64,000 nucleotides of DNA from contig NZ_CP015098.1 of assembly GCF_001611795.1 (NCBI RefSeq), forward strand, positions 8,494,001-8,558,000, given 5' to 3'. Below the pieces are notes generated by a model. That model was not told the origin of the DNA. It searched no databases and saw nothing but the letters and a program-made list of their open reading frames with translations. Below, piece by piece: positions 8,079-16,680 of the stretch. Origin of the DNA: Streptomyces qaidamensis (GTDB taxonomy: Bacteria; Actinomycetota; Actinomycetes; Streptomycetales; Streptomycetaceae). The translations under genes and the position numbers were made by a program. Position 1 is the stretch's first letter, and each line of letters begins with the position of its first letter.

Positions 8079-9365
8079 TCAGGCCGGGGTGACCTCCACC
8101 GGCAGCTTCTTGATGCCGTTGACGAAGTTGGAGCGCACGCGCGGCACGTCGCCGGTCAGGCGGATGTCCGCCAGGCGCGGGATCAGTTCCTCGAACATGA
8201 TGCGGATCTCGGTGCGGGCGAGCAGGTTGCCCAGGCACAGGTGCGGGCTGCCCTTGCCGAAGGTGACGTGGTCGTTGTCGCGGCGCGCGACGTCGAAGTC
8301 GTAGGGGTTGCCGAAGACCTCCTCGTCGCGGTTGCCGGAGGCGAACCACATCACCACCTTGTCGCCCTCCTTCACCCGCTTGCCGCCCAGCTCGACATCA
8401 CGCGTGGCGGTGCGGCGGAAGTGGTAGACGGGGGAGGCCCAGCGCAGGAACTCCTCGACCGCGACCGGGATCAGCGACGGGTCCTCCTGGAGGCGGGCCA
8501 GCTGACGGGGGTGCTGCAGGAGGGCCAGCATCGAGTGGGAGATGGTGTGCCGGGTCGTCTCGTTGCCGGCGACGACCAGCAGCAGGAAGTAGTTGTCGAA
8601 GTCCTGCGGGGAGAGCGGCACTCCGTCCCGGGGCGTGGTGTTGACCAGCCGGGAGACCAGGTCCGTGCCGTCGCCGCCGCGGCGCTGCCGGGCCAGCTCG
8701 CGGCCGTACTCGAAGACCTCCAGCGAGGCGGGGGAGCGGAAGGGCAGATCGCGGTACCGCTCGCTCTCCTCGCTGTGCAGCAGGACGTCCGCGTAGTCGG
8801 GGTCGGTGTGCCCGATGATGCGGTTGCCCCAGTCGATGAGCTTCCGGTTGTCCTCCGGCGGCACGTCCAGCAGCCGCGCGAGCACGTTGATGGGGAAGTC
8901 CGCCGAGACGTCCTCGACGAAGTCGAAGCGGCCCTTGGCGAGGGCGGCGTCGAGGGTCCTCGCGGTCAGCCCGCGCAGGAAGTCCGTGTACCCGCTGATC
9001 ACGTTCGCGCCGAACTGCCGCTGGATGACGCTGCGCAGCGCCCGGTGCCGCACCCCGTCCAGTTCGAGGATCGAGGCGCGCTTCTTGATCTGGTCGTCGT
9101 CGACCTCCTCCAGGTTGACGAACCTCGTCGACGTGAACGTCTCGGAGTCGCGGTCCACGCGGATGATGTCCTCGTGCCGGGTCACCGCCCAGAAGCCGGA
9201 GTTGGGGGCCTCCTCGGGCTGCCAGTGCACCGGGTCCTCATGGCGCAGGGTGTGGAACATCCGCCAGGGCGTCACCCCGTCGGTGAAGCGGTCCAGGTCG
9301 GCGAGGTCCACGTCGGCCAGGGGCAGCGGCTCGCGCACGGCGTCGGTCGGGGTCTCGGTCGTCAT
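8079..9365 (-). CDS. cytochrome P450
   Basis: A soluble bacterial P450 of 428 residues. The I-helix oxygen-activation motif is AGNETT, the K-helix ExxR is in EEFLRW, and the heme thiolate is Cys377 in FGKGSPHLCLG. The shape resembles class I P450s that need a separate ferredoxin and reductase, and both are encoded divergently about 1.7 kb away. GAGGAG about 8 nt before ATG 9365 supports that start. It follows the GS-like gene by 29 nt, so ligase and oxygenase are probably one transcript controlled from the operator at 10853. It may hydroxylate or dealkylate the gamma-glutamylated amine or its aromatic ring; the substrate is unknown. Confidence 0.92.
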   Translation of the reverse strand: MTTETPTDAVREPLPLADVDLADLDRFTDGVTPWRMFHTLRHEDPVHWQPEEAPNSGFWAVTRHEDIIRVDRDSETFTSTRFVNLEEVDDDQIKKRASILELDGVRHRALRSVIQRQFGANVISGYTDFLRGLTARTLDAALAKGRFDFVEDVSADFPINVLARLLDVPPEDNRKLIDWGNRIIGHTDPDYADVLLHSEESERYRDLPFRSPASLEVFEYGRELARQRRGGDGTDLVSRLVNTTPRDGVPLSPQDFDNYFLLLVVAGNETTRHTISHSMLALLQHPRQLARLQEDPSLIPVAVEEFLRWASPVYHFRRTATRDVELGGKRVKEGDKVVMWFASGNRDEEVFGNPYDFDVARRDNDHVTFGKGSPHLCLGNLLARTEIRIMFEELIPRLADIRLTGDVPRVRSNFVNGIKKLPVEVTPA

Positions 9366-9394
9366 CGGCGTGCTCCTCGGCGTCACAGGGGGCG

Positions 9395-10744
9395 TCACAG
9401 GTGGTAGGCGTACTCGGTGAACTCCCAGTCCGTGACGTGCCGGTGGAAGCGTTCGACCTCGTCGCGCTTGTAGGAGAGGAAGGACGTGGTGAAGCCCTTG
9501 CCGAGCAGTCCGGTCAGGGCGGTGTCCGCCTCCAGCGCGTCCAGCGCGGCGGACAGGGTCTGCGGCAGGACGGCGGAGCGGGCGGTGTCGTAGCCGTAGC
9601 CCTCCAGCGGGGCGGGCGGCTCCTCGCCGGCCAGCACGCCCAGCAGCGCGGCGGCGGCCGTACCGGCGATCGCCAGATAGGGGTTGGCGCTCGCGTCGCC
9701 CAGCCGTAGTTCGAGCCGGGCCCCGCTGCCCCGCTCGGGCGGGATGCGCACCATGGCGCTGCGGTTGTCCAGCCCCCAGTCGATCAGCCAGGGCGCGAGG
9801 GTGTCCGGGCCGAAGCGTTTGTACGAGTTGACCGTGGGGTTGAGCAGCGCGGCGAGGGCGGGCGCGTGCGCGAGGACACCGGCGACGGCGTGCCGGGCGG
9901 TGGCGGACAAGCCGTACGCGCCCGACGGGTCGTCGAAGGAGTTGCGGCCCTCCTCGTCGTCGCAGGACAGATGGAGGTGGAAGCCGGAGCCGCCCGCGTC
10001 GTTGAAGGGTTTGGCCATGAAGGTGGCGAGCCGGCCCTCCTTGCGGGCCAGTTCCTTGATCGCGGCCTTGAAGCGGAAGGAGCGGTCGGCGGCCGACACG
10101 GCCTCCGAGTGGGCCAGGTTGATCTCGATCTGGCCGCCGTCGAACTCGTGGTTGCCGCTGATCGCCCCGACCTTCAGATCACGCACATGGCGCAGGGTGC
10201 GCAGCAGGTGGTTGTCCGGGTCGGCGCGCAGACCGGCGGTGTAGACGACCCCGGGGTCGGGCGCGTAGCGACGCCAGCCGCCGGACCCGTCCGGCTCGCA
10301 CAGGAAGTACTCCAGCTCGGGTCCGACCACCGGCCGCAGTCCGTGCTCGGCGCACCGGGCGAGGACGGACCGCAGCAGATCGCGGGGTGACTCGGGGGCG
10401 GGCGCGCCGGTCGCCGGGTCGACGACCTCGCCGAGACAGGCGGCCACCCCCGGTTCCCAGGGCAGCGGCACCAGCGTGTCGAGGTCCGGCCGGACGCAGA
10501 TGTCCGGCAGCCCCGCGTCCAGCCCGCCGCTGACCGGGACCACGTCCCCCTGCGGGCTGGTGTGGTAGACGGCCCGGCAGAACGCCAGGCCGTGCTCACA
10601 GGCCCGGGGCAGCTCTTCGAGCAGCACGTCACGCGCCCGGTCGGTGCCGATCAGGTCGGGATAGGTCACCCGGACCACGTCGATGCCGTCGGCGGCGAGC
10701 CGGTCCATGTGGCGGCGGACTTCTTCGGAATCGTGAGCGCTCAC
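9395..10744 (-). CDS. glutamine-synthetase-like gamma-glutamyl-amine ligase
   Basis: The 449-residue protein has the glutamine synthetase layout: a short beta-grasp N-domain, then the catalytic domain with PELEYFL, GQIEINLAHSEA and GSGFHLHLS as metal and substrate segments, an ATP-binding NPTVNSYKR segment and a late LELRLGDASANPYL segment. It lacks the C-terminal adenylylation region of GlnA. Neighbours are a permease, an aldehyde dehydrogenase and a gamma-glutamyl hydrolase, not nitrogen-assimilation genes. This fits the PuuA/IpuC/TdnQ/GlnA3-GlnA4 type that ligates glutamate to amines. GTG 10744 has GAGGAG upstream. A promoter with an island operator lies about 110 nt upstream. Confidence 0.85.
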   Translation of the reverse strand: MSAHDSEEVRRHMDRLAADGIDVVRVTYPDLIGTDRARDVLLEELPRACEHGLAFCRAVYHTSPQGDVVPVSGGLDAGLPDICVRPDLDTLVPLPWEPGVAACLGEVVDPATGAPAPESPRDLLRSVLARCAEHGLRPVVGPELEYFLCEPDGSGGWRRYAPDPGVVYTAGLRADPDNHLLRTLRHVRDLKVGAISGNHEFDGGQIEINLAHSEAVSAADRSFRFKAAIKELARKEGRLATFMAKPFNDAGGSGFHLHLSCDDEEGRNSFDDPSGAYGLSATARHAVAGVLAHAPALAALLNPTVNSYKRFGPDTLAPWLIDWGLDNRSAMVRIPPERGSGARLELRLGDASANPYLAIAGTAAAALLGVLAGEEPPAPLEGYGYDTARSAVLPQTLSAALDALEADTALTGLLGKGFTTSFLSYKRDEVERFHRHVTDWEFTEYAYHL

Positions 10745-10852
10745 CGTTGTCTCCTCGGGCGGACGTCGGGACACCTCCGGGACACGGGGCCGGGGAGGCG
10801 GGTGGCGTGGGAGCGAGCGTCCGGGCGCGGCGGAGCCATGACCGCCCAGGGC

Positions 10853-10894
10853 TGTTTGACGCCAAACGGTAAGCGGGGGCGAGGGGCCCCGCAA
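10853..10894 (-). promoter_or_regulatory. promoter with island operator, copy 1 (GS-like/P450 operon)
   Basis: On the minus strand, TTGCGG (10889-10894) and TACCGT (10866-10871) are spaced 17 bp apart. The dyad at 10853-10868 (plus-strand TGTTTGACGCCAAACG) overlaps the -10 box. A repressor there would block the ligase/P450 operon. Confidence 0.65.
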
Positions 10895-10931
10895 GAGGCC
10901 CGGGGAAAGAATTTATCCATCCGGATAGCTC

Positions 10932-10975
10932 TTGACCGGACCTCTGCCCCTGCCTACCTTGTTTGAAGCCAAACG
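10932..10975 (+). promoter_or_regulatory. promoter with island operator, copy 2 (ferredoxin operon)
   Basis: TTGACC (10932-10937), a 17-bp spacer and TACCTT (10955-10960) form a good sigma-70-type promoter. The dyad TGTTTGAAGCCAAACG (10960-10975) covers the predicted transcription start. A separate TATCC/GGATA dyad (10914-10927) lies just upstream of the -35. This is the cleanest operator copy in the window. Confidence 0.72.
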
Positions 10976-10979
10976 AGTT

Positions 10980-11036
10980 CGGGGTGCTTTCCACGCACCC
11001 CGTTGGCCGGGGCCCGGCCCCTTCCGGCCGGGCCCC
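10980..11036 (+). other. two strong hairpins in the 5' leader of the ferredoxin operon
   Basis: Stem 1 pairs 10980-10987 with 10995-11002 (8 bp, 7-nt loop). Stem 2 pairs 11009-11019 with 11026-11036 (11 bp, 6-nt loop) and is followed by GTTT. Both lie between the predicted transcription start (about 10967) and the first start codon (11080). They could be an attenuator or stabilising leader structure. No short leader peptide or known riboswitch was recognised. Confidence 0.55.
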
Positions 11037-11079
11037 GTTTCCCACCGCTTCGACGCCCTCACATTCAGGAGGACCGGCC

Positions 11080-11268
11080 ATGAAGGTCGTCGTCGACATG
11101 AACAAGTGCCAGGACCACGGCCAGTGCGTCTTCTCGGCACCCGACGTCTTCCGGATGGACGACGACGGCCGTCTCGCCTACGTCCCCGACCCCGACGACG
11201 CCCTGCGCGACGAGGTCGAGGAGGCCGCGGACGTCTGCCCGCTGCAGGCCATCCGGATCGAGGACTGA
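11080..11268 (+). CDS. [3Fe-4S] ferredoxin, P450 redox partner
   Basis: A 62-residue ferredoxin with cluster ligands C10, C16 and C53. H13 occupies the second cysteine position (CxxHxxC...CP). This spacing is typical of 3Fe-4S ferredoxins that feed electrons to actinobacterial P450s. The acidic middle section (DDDGRLAYVPDPDD) is also usual. AGGAGGA lies 7 nt before the ATG. The ferredoxin reductase begins 1 nt after its stop codon, giving a complete NAD(P)H to ferredoxin to P450 chain together with the P450 at 8079. Confidence 0.93.
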   Translation: MKVVVDMNKCQDHGQCVFSAPDVFRMDDDGRLAYVPDPDDALRDEVEEAADVCPLQAIRIED

Positions 11269-11269
11269 C

Positions 11270-12481
11270 ATGAGCGGGCGCATCGTCGTCGCCGGCGCCT
11301 CGCTCGGCGGTCTGCGGGCCGCCGAGCAGCTGCGCGCCGCGGGCTGGACCGGCTCGATCACGGTGATCGGCGACGAGCCGCACCCGCCGTACAACCGGCC
11401 CCCGCTGTCCAAGGAGGTCCTCGCGGGCAAGGCGGCCTTCGCCTCGCTGGCCTTCACGCCGAAGGCGTCCGCGACGGACGTGGAGTGGCGGCTCGGCACG
11501 AGGATCGTCGCCGCCCGGCTCGCCGACCGGACCGTCGAACTCGACGACGGGGCGGTGCTCCCCTACGACGCTCTGGTCGTCGCCACCGGCATGCGGCCCC
11601 GCCGGCTGGGCTGCCCCGGGCCGGTCGCAGGCCGCCACACGGTCCGGACCATCGACGACGCCCAGGTGCTGCGCGACGGGCTGACCCGGCCCGGCGTACG
11701 GGTCGTCGTGGTCGGCGCCGGGTTCATCGGCTGCGAGGTCGCCGCCACGGCCGTCGGGCTCGGGGCCGCCGAGGTGACCGTGGTCGATCCGCTGCCCCTG
11801 CCCATGGTCGGGCCGCTCGGGGAGCTGCTCGCGCGGGAACTGCGCGCGCGGCACGAGAAACGCGGGGTCCGCTTCGTGCTCGGTGCGGGCGTGGCCGGGT
11901 TCGGGGGCGGCGACCGTGTCACCGGCGTCGTGCTGAGCGACGGGTCCGTGCTGCCCGCCGACGTGGTGGTGGAGGCCGTGGGCTCGGTCGCCAACACCGA
12001 GTGGCTCGACGGCAACGGCCTCGACCTGAGCGACGGCGTGCTCACCGACGGACACCTGCGCGCCGGCGGCCGGCCCGAGGTCGTCGCGGTGGGCGATGTC
12101 GCCCGCTTCCCGAACGCCCGCTACGACGGTGTGCCGCGACGGGTCGAGCACTGGTCGGTGCCGACCGACTCGGCCAAGCACGCGGCGAAGGTCCTCGTCG
12201 GCGGCGACACCGGTCTGCCGCCCTTCGCGCCGCTGCCCACCTTCTGGAGCGACCAGCACGACTTCCGGTTGCAGTCCTTCGGGGCGCCCGGTCTGGGGCT
12301 CGGCGATGTCCGGGTGCTCGACGGCGACCCCGCGGGGGACGTGCTGGTCGGTTACCACCGCGACGGTCTGCTGGTCGGTGTCGTAGCGCTCGGCGGACCC
12401 TCAGCGGCCCGGGCCGCCGCCCGGTACCGCGCCGAGCTGCTGAAGCAGCCCGCACTCACCCCGCAAGGAGCCCTCTCGTGA
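11270..12481 (+). CDS. NAD(P)H:ferredoxin reductase (FAD-dependent, rhodocoxin-reductase type)
   Basis: The 403-residue flavoprotein has two dinucleotide folds. The first, near residues 6-20 (VVAGASLGGLRAAEQL), binds FAD; the second, VVGAGFIGCEVAAT near 145-160, binds NAD(P)H. NRPPLSKEVLAGK and VGDVAR are family hallmarks, and the length equals that of putidaredoxin- and rhodocoxin-reductase-like enzymes. It reduces the adjacent ferredoxin. The stop overlaps the following gene by 4 nt (GTGA), so the redox chain and the decarboxylase-like protein are coupled. Confidence 0.92.
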   Translation: MSGRIVVAGASLGGLRAAEQLRAAGWTGSITVIGDEPHPPYNRPPLSKEVLAGKAAFASLAFTPKASATDVEWRLGTRIVAARLADRTVELDDGAVLPYDALVVATGMRPRRLGCPGPVAGRHTVRTIDDAQVLRDGLTRPGVRVVVVGAGFIGCEVAATAVGLGAAEVTVVDPLPLPMVGPLGELLARELRARHEKRGVRFVLGAGVAGFGGGDRVTGVVLSDGSVLPADVVVEAVGSVANTEWLDGNGLDLSDGVLTDGHLRAGGRPEVVAVGDVARFPNARYDGVPRRVEHWSVPTDSAKHAAKVLVGGDTGLPPFAPLPTFWSDQHDFRLQSFGAPGLGLGDVRVLDGDPAGDVLVGYHRDGLLVGVVALGGPSAARAAARYRAELLKQPALTPQGALS

Positions 12482-13290
12482 CCGGTCTTCGTGGTTACTT
12501 CCATCCCAAGACGGCGACGGGTGCGTCGTCGCTGGTCCCCTCTCCGCCCTGGCGGTACTCCGGTGACCTGCTCACCGTCGAGTACCGGACGGATCCCGCA
12601 CGCGTACGTGAACTGCTCCCCGAACCACTGGAGTTGGCGGATGAGGACCCGGGCGCGGTCGCCCTGATCTGGGCCGACTGGCAGTCCTGCTCGGCGTCGG
12701 GGGAGGAGCTGCTGGACCCCGTGCGGGCGCAGTACAAGGAGGCGTTCGCGGTGGTGCGGTGCCGGTTCCGGGGGCAGACGTACTCGCGGTGCGTCTACAT
12801 CTGGGTGGACAAGGACTTCGCGATCGCGCGGGGGCTGCACCAGGGGTATCCGAAGAAGCTCGGCTCCATCCACCAGACGCGGCCGCATCCCTACGGGCCC
12901 GCTCCGCGGATCGAGGCCGGGGCCCGGTTCGGGGCGACGCTGGCGGCTGCGGACCGGCGGCTCGCGCAGGCCGTGGTGACGCTGCGGGAGCCGTCCGGGA
13001 GCGGCGGGTTCGTCAACGCGCACCCCATGGCCCATCACCGGTGGCTGCCGTCGATCGAGAAGGGCAAGGGGCTCGCTCTCGACGAGCTGATCGAGTCCGG
13101 GGCCGCGTCCTTCGAAGGTGGTCAACCCTGGTTGGGCGATGCGGAGTTGGAGCTTTTCGAGGCGCCTACGGAGGAGCTGGCTCGGCTGGAGGTGCGGGAG
13201 CCGATCGCCGCGTATTACCGGCAGGTCGGGGTGGTTTGGGATGGGGGGCGGCTGCTGGAGAGCGGTAGGTCCGGAGTGGGTGCCGCGTAG
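12478..13290 (+). CDS. acetoacetate decarboxylase family protein
   Basis: The 270-residue protein matches the ADC superfamily. The GYPKKLGS motif places the Schiff-base lysine pair at K126/K127, equivalent to the catalytic Lys115/Lys116 pair of clostridial acetoacetate decarboxylase. Residues around YIWVDKDFAIARG form the preceding conserved strand. It is longer at the C-terminus than clostridial ADC. Family members include decarboxylases and enzymes doing Schiff-base aldol or hydratase chemistry. Its place between a ferredoxin reductase and a ring-cleavage module suggests action on a keto-acid ring-fission product, as an inference. The gene is followed by a dispersed-repeat copy. Confidence 0.85.
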   Translation: MTGLRGYFHPKTATGASSLVPSPPWRYSGDLLTVEYRTDPARVRELLPEPLELADEDPGAVALIWADWQSCSASGEELLDPVRAQYKEAFAVVRCRFRGQTYSRCVYIWVDKDFAIARGLHQGYPKKLGSIHQTRPHPYGPAPRIEAGARFGATLAAADRRLAQAVVTLREPSGSGGFVNAHPMAHHRWLPSIEKGKGLALDELIESGAASFEGGQPWLGDAELELFEAPTEELARLEVREPIAAYYRQVGVVWDGGRLLESGRSGVGAA

Positions 13291-13295
13291 TGCCG

Positions 13296-13380
13296 GTGGT
13301 CGGGTGCGGATTCGTCGTGGCTGTTCGCGCCCACGCGGCGGAGCCGCATATCGATACAGCCCCGCACCCCTGGGTGCGAG
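13296..13380. repeat. dispersed Streptomyces intergenic repeat, copy 1
   Basis: This spacer resembles a family of intergenic repeats I associate with many Streptomyces genomes: a GGGTGCGG start, a GTGGCTG/CGCGC core and a CCCCGCxCCCCTG end. It contains two hairpins, GCGGC/GCCGC (13335-13347) and CGCACCC/GGGTGCG (13363-13378). The latter could serve as a terminator before the dehydrogenase gene. A related copy in inverse orientation lies at 48868-48922. Confidence 0.6.
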
Positions 13381-13410
13381 CAATTCCCCGCGTTGAAGGG
13401 AACTCTTCCT

Positions 13411-14874
13411 ATGTCTGACACCATCACCGTCGCCGGCGTTTCCGTTGACACCCGGCACTGGATCGGGGGGCGTCGCGTCGCCTCCGCCGGGACCTTCACC
13501 GATCACTCTCCGATCGACGGCAGCGCCCTCGGCGAGATCGCCCGGGGCGGGCCCGACGAAGCCGAAGCCGCTGTCGCCGCCGCCCGGGACGCGTTTCCCG
13601 ACTGGGCCGCCACCTCGCGCGCCGAACGCGCCCGCATCCTGCACGCGATCGCCGACGGCGTCGAGAAGCGGATCGAAGAGCTGGCGATCGTCGAGACCAG
13701 GGACAACGGCGCTCTGCTCCGTTCCCACCGGCGGGGCGTCATGCCCCGCGTCGCCCACAACTTCCGGTTCTTCGCCGACTGGCTGCTCCGCCTCGGCCAC
13801 GAGGACTTCGAGACGCGCGGCCACACCAACCACGTCAGCTGGGACCCGGCCGGTCCCTGCGTGCTGATCACGCCGTGGAACGCGCCCCTGATGCTCGCCA
13901 CGTGGAAGGTCGCCCCCGCCCTCGCCGCCGGCGACACCGTCGTCCTCAAGCCCGCCGAGTGGTCGCCGCTGACCGCCTCCCTGCTGGCCGACATCGCCGC
14001 GGAGGCCGGACTGCCCGCCGGTGTCCTCAACGTCGTCCAGGGGTACGGCTCCGAGATCGGCGACGCGCTCACCTCCCACCCCGACGTGCGCCGCATCAGC
14101 TTCACCGGGTCGGTGCCGACGGCCAAGCGGATCGCGGCGTCCGCCGCCGCGAACCTCACGCCTCTGAGTCTCGAACTCGGCGGCAAGTCACCCCTGTTGG
14201 TCTTCGCCGACGCCGACCTCGACCTGGCCGTCGACCTCGCCGTGGAGCAGTACGACAACGCCGGGCAGGTCTGCCTGGCGGCGACCCGGCTGCTCGTCGA
14301 GGAGCCGGTGGCCGAGGAGTTCACCCGCCGGTTCGTGGCGAAGGCCTCGGCCCTGCGGCAGGGCGACCCGCGTGACGAGGGCACCGACATCGGGCCCAAC
14401 ATCCACCCGCGCCAGCTGGAGAAGATCGAAGGCTTCGTGCAGCGGGCCCTCGCGGCCGGGGCGCGGGCGGTCATCGGCGGGCAGCGGAGGGACGGGCAGT
14501 ACTACGCGCCGACACTGCTCACCGATGTCGGGCAGGACGCGGAGATCGTGCAGGAGGAGGTCTTCGGGCCCGTTCTGACCCTCCAGACCTTCGCCGGTGA
14601 GGACGAGGCCGTACGGCTCGCCAACGACACCCGGTTCGGTCTGGCCGCCACCGTCGCGACCGGTGACCGGGAACGGGCGGAGCGGGTGACCGCCCGGCTC
14701 GTCGCCGGCACCGTCTGGGTCAACTGCTTCTTCGTGCGTGACCTCCAGGCACCCTTCGGCGGCTCCCGGCAGTCCGGGGTCGGCCGCGAAGGCGGGACCT
14801 GGAGCTTCGACTTCTACTGCGACCTGAAGAACACCGTCACCGCCCCGAAGGGATGGGACAAGGATCATGGGTGA
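13411..14874 (+). CDS. aldehyde dehydrogenase, HpaE-like
   Basis: A 487-residue NAD(P)-dependent aldehyde dehydrogenase with the full catalytic set: N157 in PWNAP, K180, E255 in LELGGKS and C288 in GQVCLA. The next two genes are an extradiol dioxygenase and a fumarylacetoacetase-family protein, the HpaE-HpaD-HpaG order of homoprotocatechuate degradation, so oxidation of a hydroxymuconic semialdehyde is the best guess. ATG 13411 is preceded by GAAGGGA; a TTG 18 nt upstream is less likely. The stop overlaps the next start by 8 nt. Confidence 0.88.
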   Translation: MSDTITVAGVSVDTRHWIGGRRVASAGTFTDHSPIDGSALGEIARGGPDEAEAAVAAARDAFPDWAATSRAERARILHAIADGVEKRIEELAIVETRDNGALLRSHRRGVMPRVAHNFRFFADWLLRLGHEDFETRGHTNHVSWDPAGPCVLITPWNAPLMLATWKVAPALAAGDTVVLKPAEWSPLTASLLADIAAEAGLPAGVLNVVQGYGSEIGDALTSHPDVRRISFTGSVPTAKRIAASAAANLTPLSLELGGKSPLLVFADADLDLAVDLAVEQYDNAGQVCLAATRLLVEEPVAEEFTRRFVAKASALRQGDPRDEGTDIGPNIHPRQLEKIEGFVQRALAAGARAVIGGQRRDGQYYAPTLLTDVGQDAEIVQEEVFGPVLTLQTFAGEDEAVRLANDTRFGLAATVATGDRERAERVTARLVAGTVWVNCFFVRDLQAPFGGSRQSGVGREGGTWSFDFYCDLKNTVTAPKGWDKDHG

Positions 14875-15787
14875 GATCGTCGGGGCCGGGCTGCTCGCCC
14901 ACGTGCCCACCATCGTGCTGCCCGAGGCCGACCGGCTGGAGCTCAACGAGGGCAAGGAGATCACCCTCGTCACCGGGCTGCGGGAGCTGCGCAGGGACGT
15001 CTTCGAGCGGGACGACTACGACACCGTCGTCGTCCTGGACTCGCACTGGGCGACCACCGTCGAGTTCGTCGTGACCGCGCAGGCGCGCAGGGCCGGACTC
15101 TTCACCTCCGAGGAACTCCCGCGCGGCATGTGCAGGATGCCGTACGACTTCCCCGGCGATCCCGAACTCGCCCACAACGTGGCCGCGTTCGCCGACGAGC
15201 ACGGCACCTGGATCACCCCGATCGACGACGAGTACCTGCCGATCTACTACGCCACCCTCAACCTCTGGAAGTACCTGGGGGAGGGACTGCCCGACAAGCG
15301 GTGGGTCACCATCGGCGTCTGCCAGACCGGCGACATGGAGGACCACCTGCGGCTCGGGCGGGCCCTCGCCGACGGGATCGCCGCGACGCCCGGCCGCCGG
15401 GTGCTGCTCATCGCCTCCGGCGCCCTGTCGCACACCTTCTGGCCGCTGCGCGAACTGCGCGACCACGAGGCCAGCGACCCGGTGCACATCCGCACCTCCG
15501 AGGCCCGCGAGGCGGACTACGAGCGCATCGCCTGGTTCAAGGAGGGTCGCCACGACAAGGTCCTCGACACGATGGACGAGTTCTGGAAGGTCAAGCCCGA
15601 GGCGAAGTTCTTCCACTACCTGATGATGGCCGGCGCCCTCGGTGAGCGGCACTGCGCCGCCCGGGCCCGTCAGTACGGCGCCTACGAGAACTCCGTCGGC
15701 ACCGGCCAGGCCCACCTCTGGTTCGACCGCCCCGCCGGCGGCTGGACCGGCGACCACACCCCCGCGCAGGAGTCCGCCCATGCCTGA
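14867..15787 (+). CDS. class III extradiol ring-cleavage dioxygenase (HpaD-like)
   Basis: The 306-residue protein belongs to the LigB-type extradiol dioxygenases. H12 (GLLAHVPT) and H60 (VLDSHW) occupy the two iron-ligand histidine positions of 3,4-dihydroxyphenylacetate 2,3-dioxygenases, and SGALSHTFW holds another conserved His. Such enzymes use Fe(II) to open a catechol ring next to the hydroxyls. Flanking dehydrogenase and FAH-family genes make a homoprotocatechuate-type catechol the likely substrate. It overlaps both neighbours by 8 nt, which points to tight co-translation. The exact catechol is unproven. Confidence 0.88.
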   Translation: MGEIVGAGLLAHVPTIVLPEADRLELNEGKEITLVTGLRELRRDVFERDDYDTVVVLDSHWATTVEFVVTAQARRAGLFTSEELPRGMCRMPYDFPGDPELAHNVAAFADEHGTWITPIDDEYLPIYYATLNLWKYLGEGLPDKRWVTIGVCQTGDMEDHLRLGRALADGIAATPGRRVLLIASGALSHTFWPLRELRDHEASDPVHIRTSEAREADYERIAWFKEGRHDKVLDTMDEFWKVKPEAKFFHYLMMAGALGERHCAARARQYGAYENSVGTGQAHLWFDRPAGGWTGDHTPAQESAHA

Positions 15788-16625
15788 GTACCGCCGCATC
15801 CTCCTCGACGGCGCCGCCGTCCAGGTCACCGTCGACGGTGACGAACTCGTCGCCGGGGACGGCCGCCGCGTCAAGACCGAGACGGCACAGCACCTGCCGC
15901 CGGTCGTGCCGTCCAAGGTCATCGCCGTTCACCTCAACCACCGCAGCAGGGTCGACGAGTTCCGGATCGGGCTCCCCGACACCCCCACCTACTTCCACAA
16001 GCCGACCTCGGCCCTCAACGCCCACCAGGGCGCGATCGTCCGCCCCGAGGGCTGCAAGTGGCTCAACTACGAGGGCGAGGTGGCCATCGTCATCGGGAAG
16101 ACCGCGCGGAACATCTCGCCGGCCGAGGCGGGGGAGTACATCGCCGGGTACACCGTCGCCAACGACTACGGCCTGCACGACTTCCGCGACACAGACGCCG
16201 GGTCCATGCTCCGCGTGAAGGGCTCCGACACCCTCTGCCCGCTCGGCCCCGGACTGGTCACCGACTGGGACTTCCACGGCAAGCGGCTGCGGACGTACGT
16301 CAACGGAGAGGTGGTGCAGGACGGTTCCACGGACGAGATGACCTGGGACATGCACTACCTCGTCGCCGACATCGCCCGCACCATCACCCTGTACCCCGGG
16401 GACGTCCTCCTGTCCGGCACCCCCGCCAACTCCCGGCCCGTCCGGCCGGGCGACGTGGTGGAGGTGGAGGTCGAGGGACTGGGGCGGCTCACCAACCACA
16501 TCGTGACCGGCCCGACCGCCGTCCGCACGGACGTGGGCGCCCAGCCCACGGAGTCGGAGGAAGTCCTGTCGACCGCGCTCGGCGGCGACTGGGAGTTCCG
16601 TGGCGTCCGGCCCCCGCGCCGCTGA
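15780..16625 (+). CDS. fumarylacetoacetate hydrolase family protein (HpaG-like)
   Basis: The 281-residue protein has the FAH C-terminal fold. The acidic metal motif is in NYEGEVAIVIG, followed by DYGLHDFRDTDAGS and the late GDVLLSGTPANSRPVRPGD segment. In hpa-type pathways this family decarboxylates and isomerises the oxidised ring-fission product (HpaG); other members hydrolyse acylpyruvates. Position directly after the dioxygenase favours HpaG-like activity. No HpaF, HpaH or HpaI homologue adjoins it, so later steps must be encoded elsewhere or the pathway differs. The ATG overlaps the previous stop by 8 nt. Confidence 0.88.
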   Translation: MPEYRRILLDGAAVQVTVDGDELVAGDGRRVKTETAQHLPPVVPSKVIAVHLNHRSRVDEFRIGLPDTPTYFHKPTSALNAHQGAIVRPEGCKWLNYEGEVAIVIGKTARNISPAEAGEYIAGYTVANDYGLHDFRDTDAGSMLRVKGSDTLCPLGPGLVTDWDFHGKRLRTYVNGEVVQDGSTDEMTWDMHYLVADIARTITLYPGDVLLSGTPANSRPVRPGDVVEVEVEGLGRLTNHIVTGPTAVRTDVGAQPTESEEVLSTALGGDWEFRGVRPPRR

Positions 16626-16680
16626 CGCGGGCCCCGGCCGGCCCGTCGCCGGGCGCGAGCGCCCCGGTAGGGTCACGGGC

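Noticed and set aside
10914..10927. TATCC/GGATA dyad as a seventh island operator or a GlnR site
   Set aside because: It does not match the island motif, and its spacing does not fit a GlnR box. Noted only as an unexplained dyad upstream of the -35.
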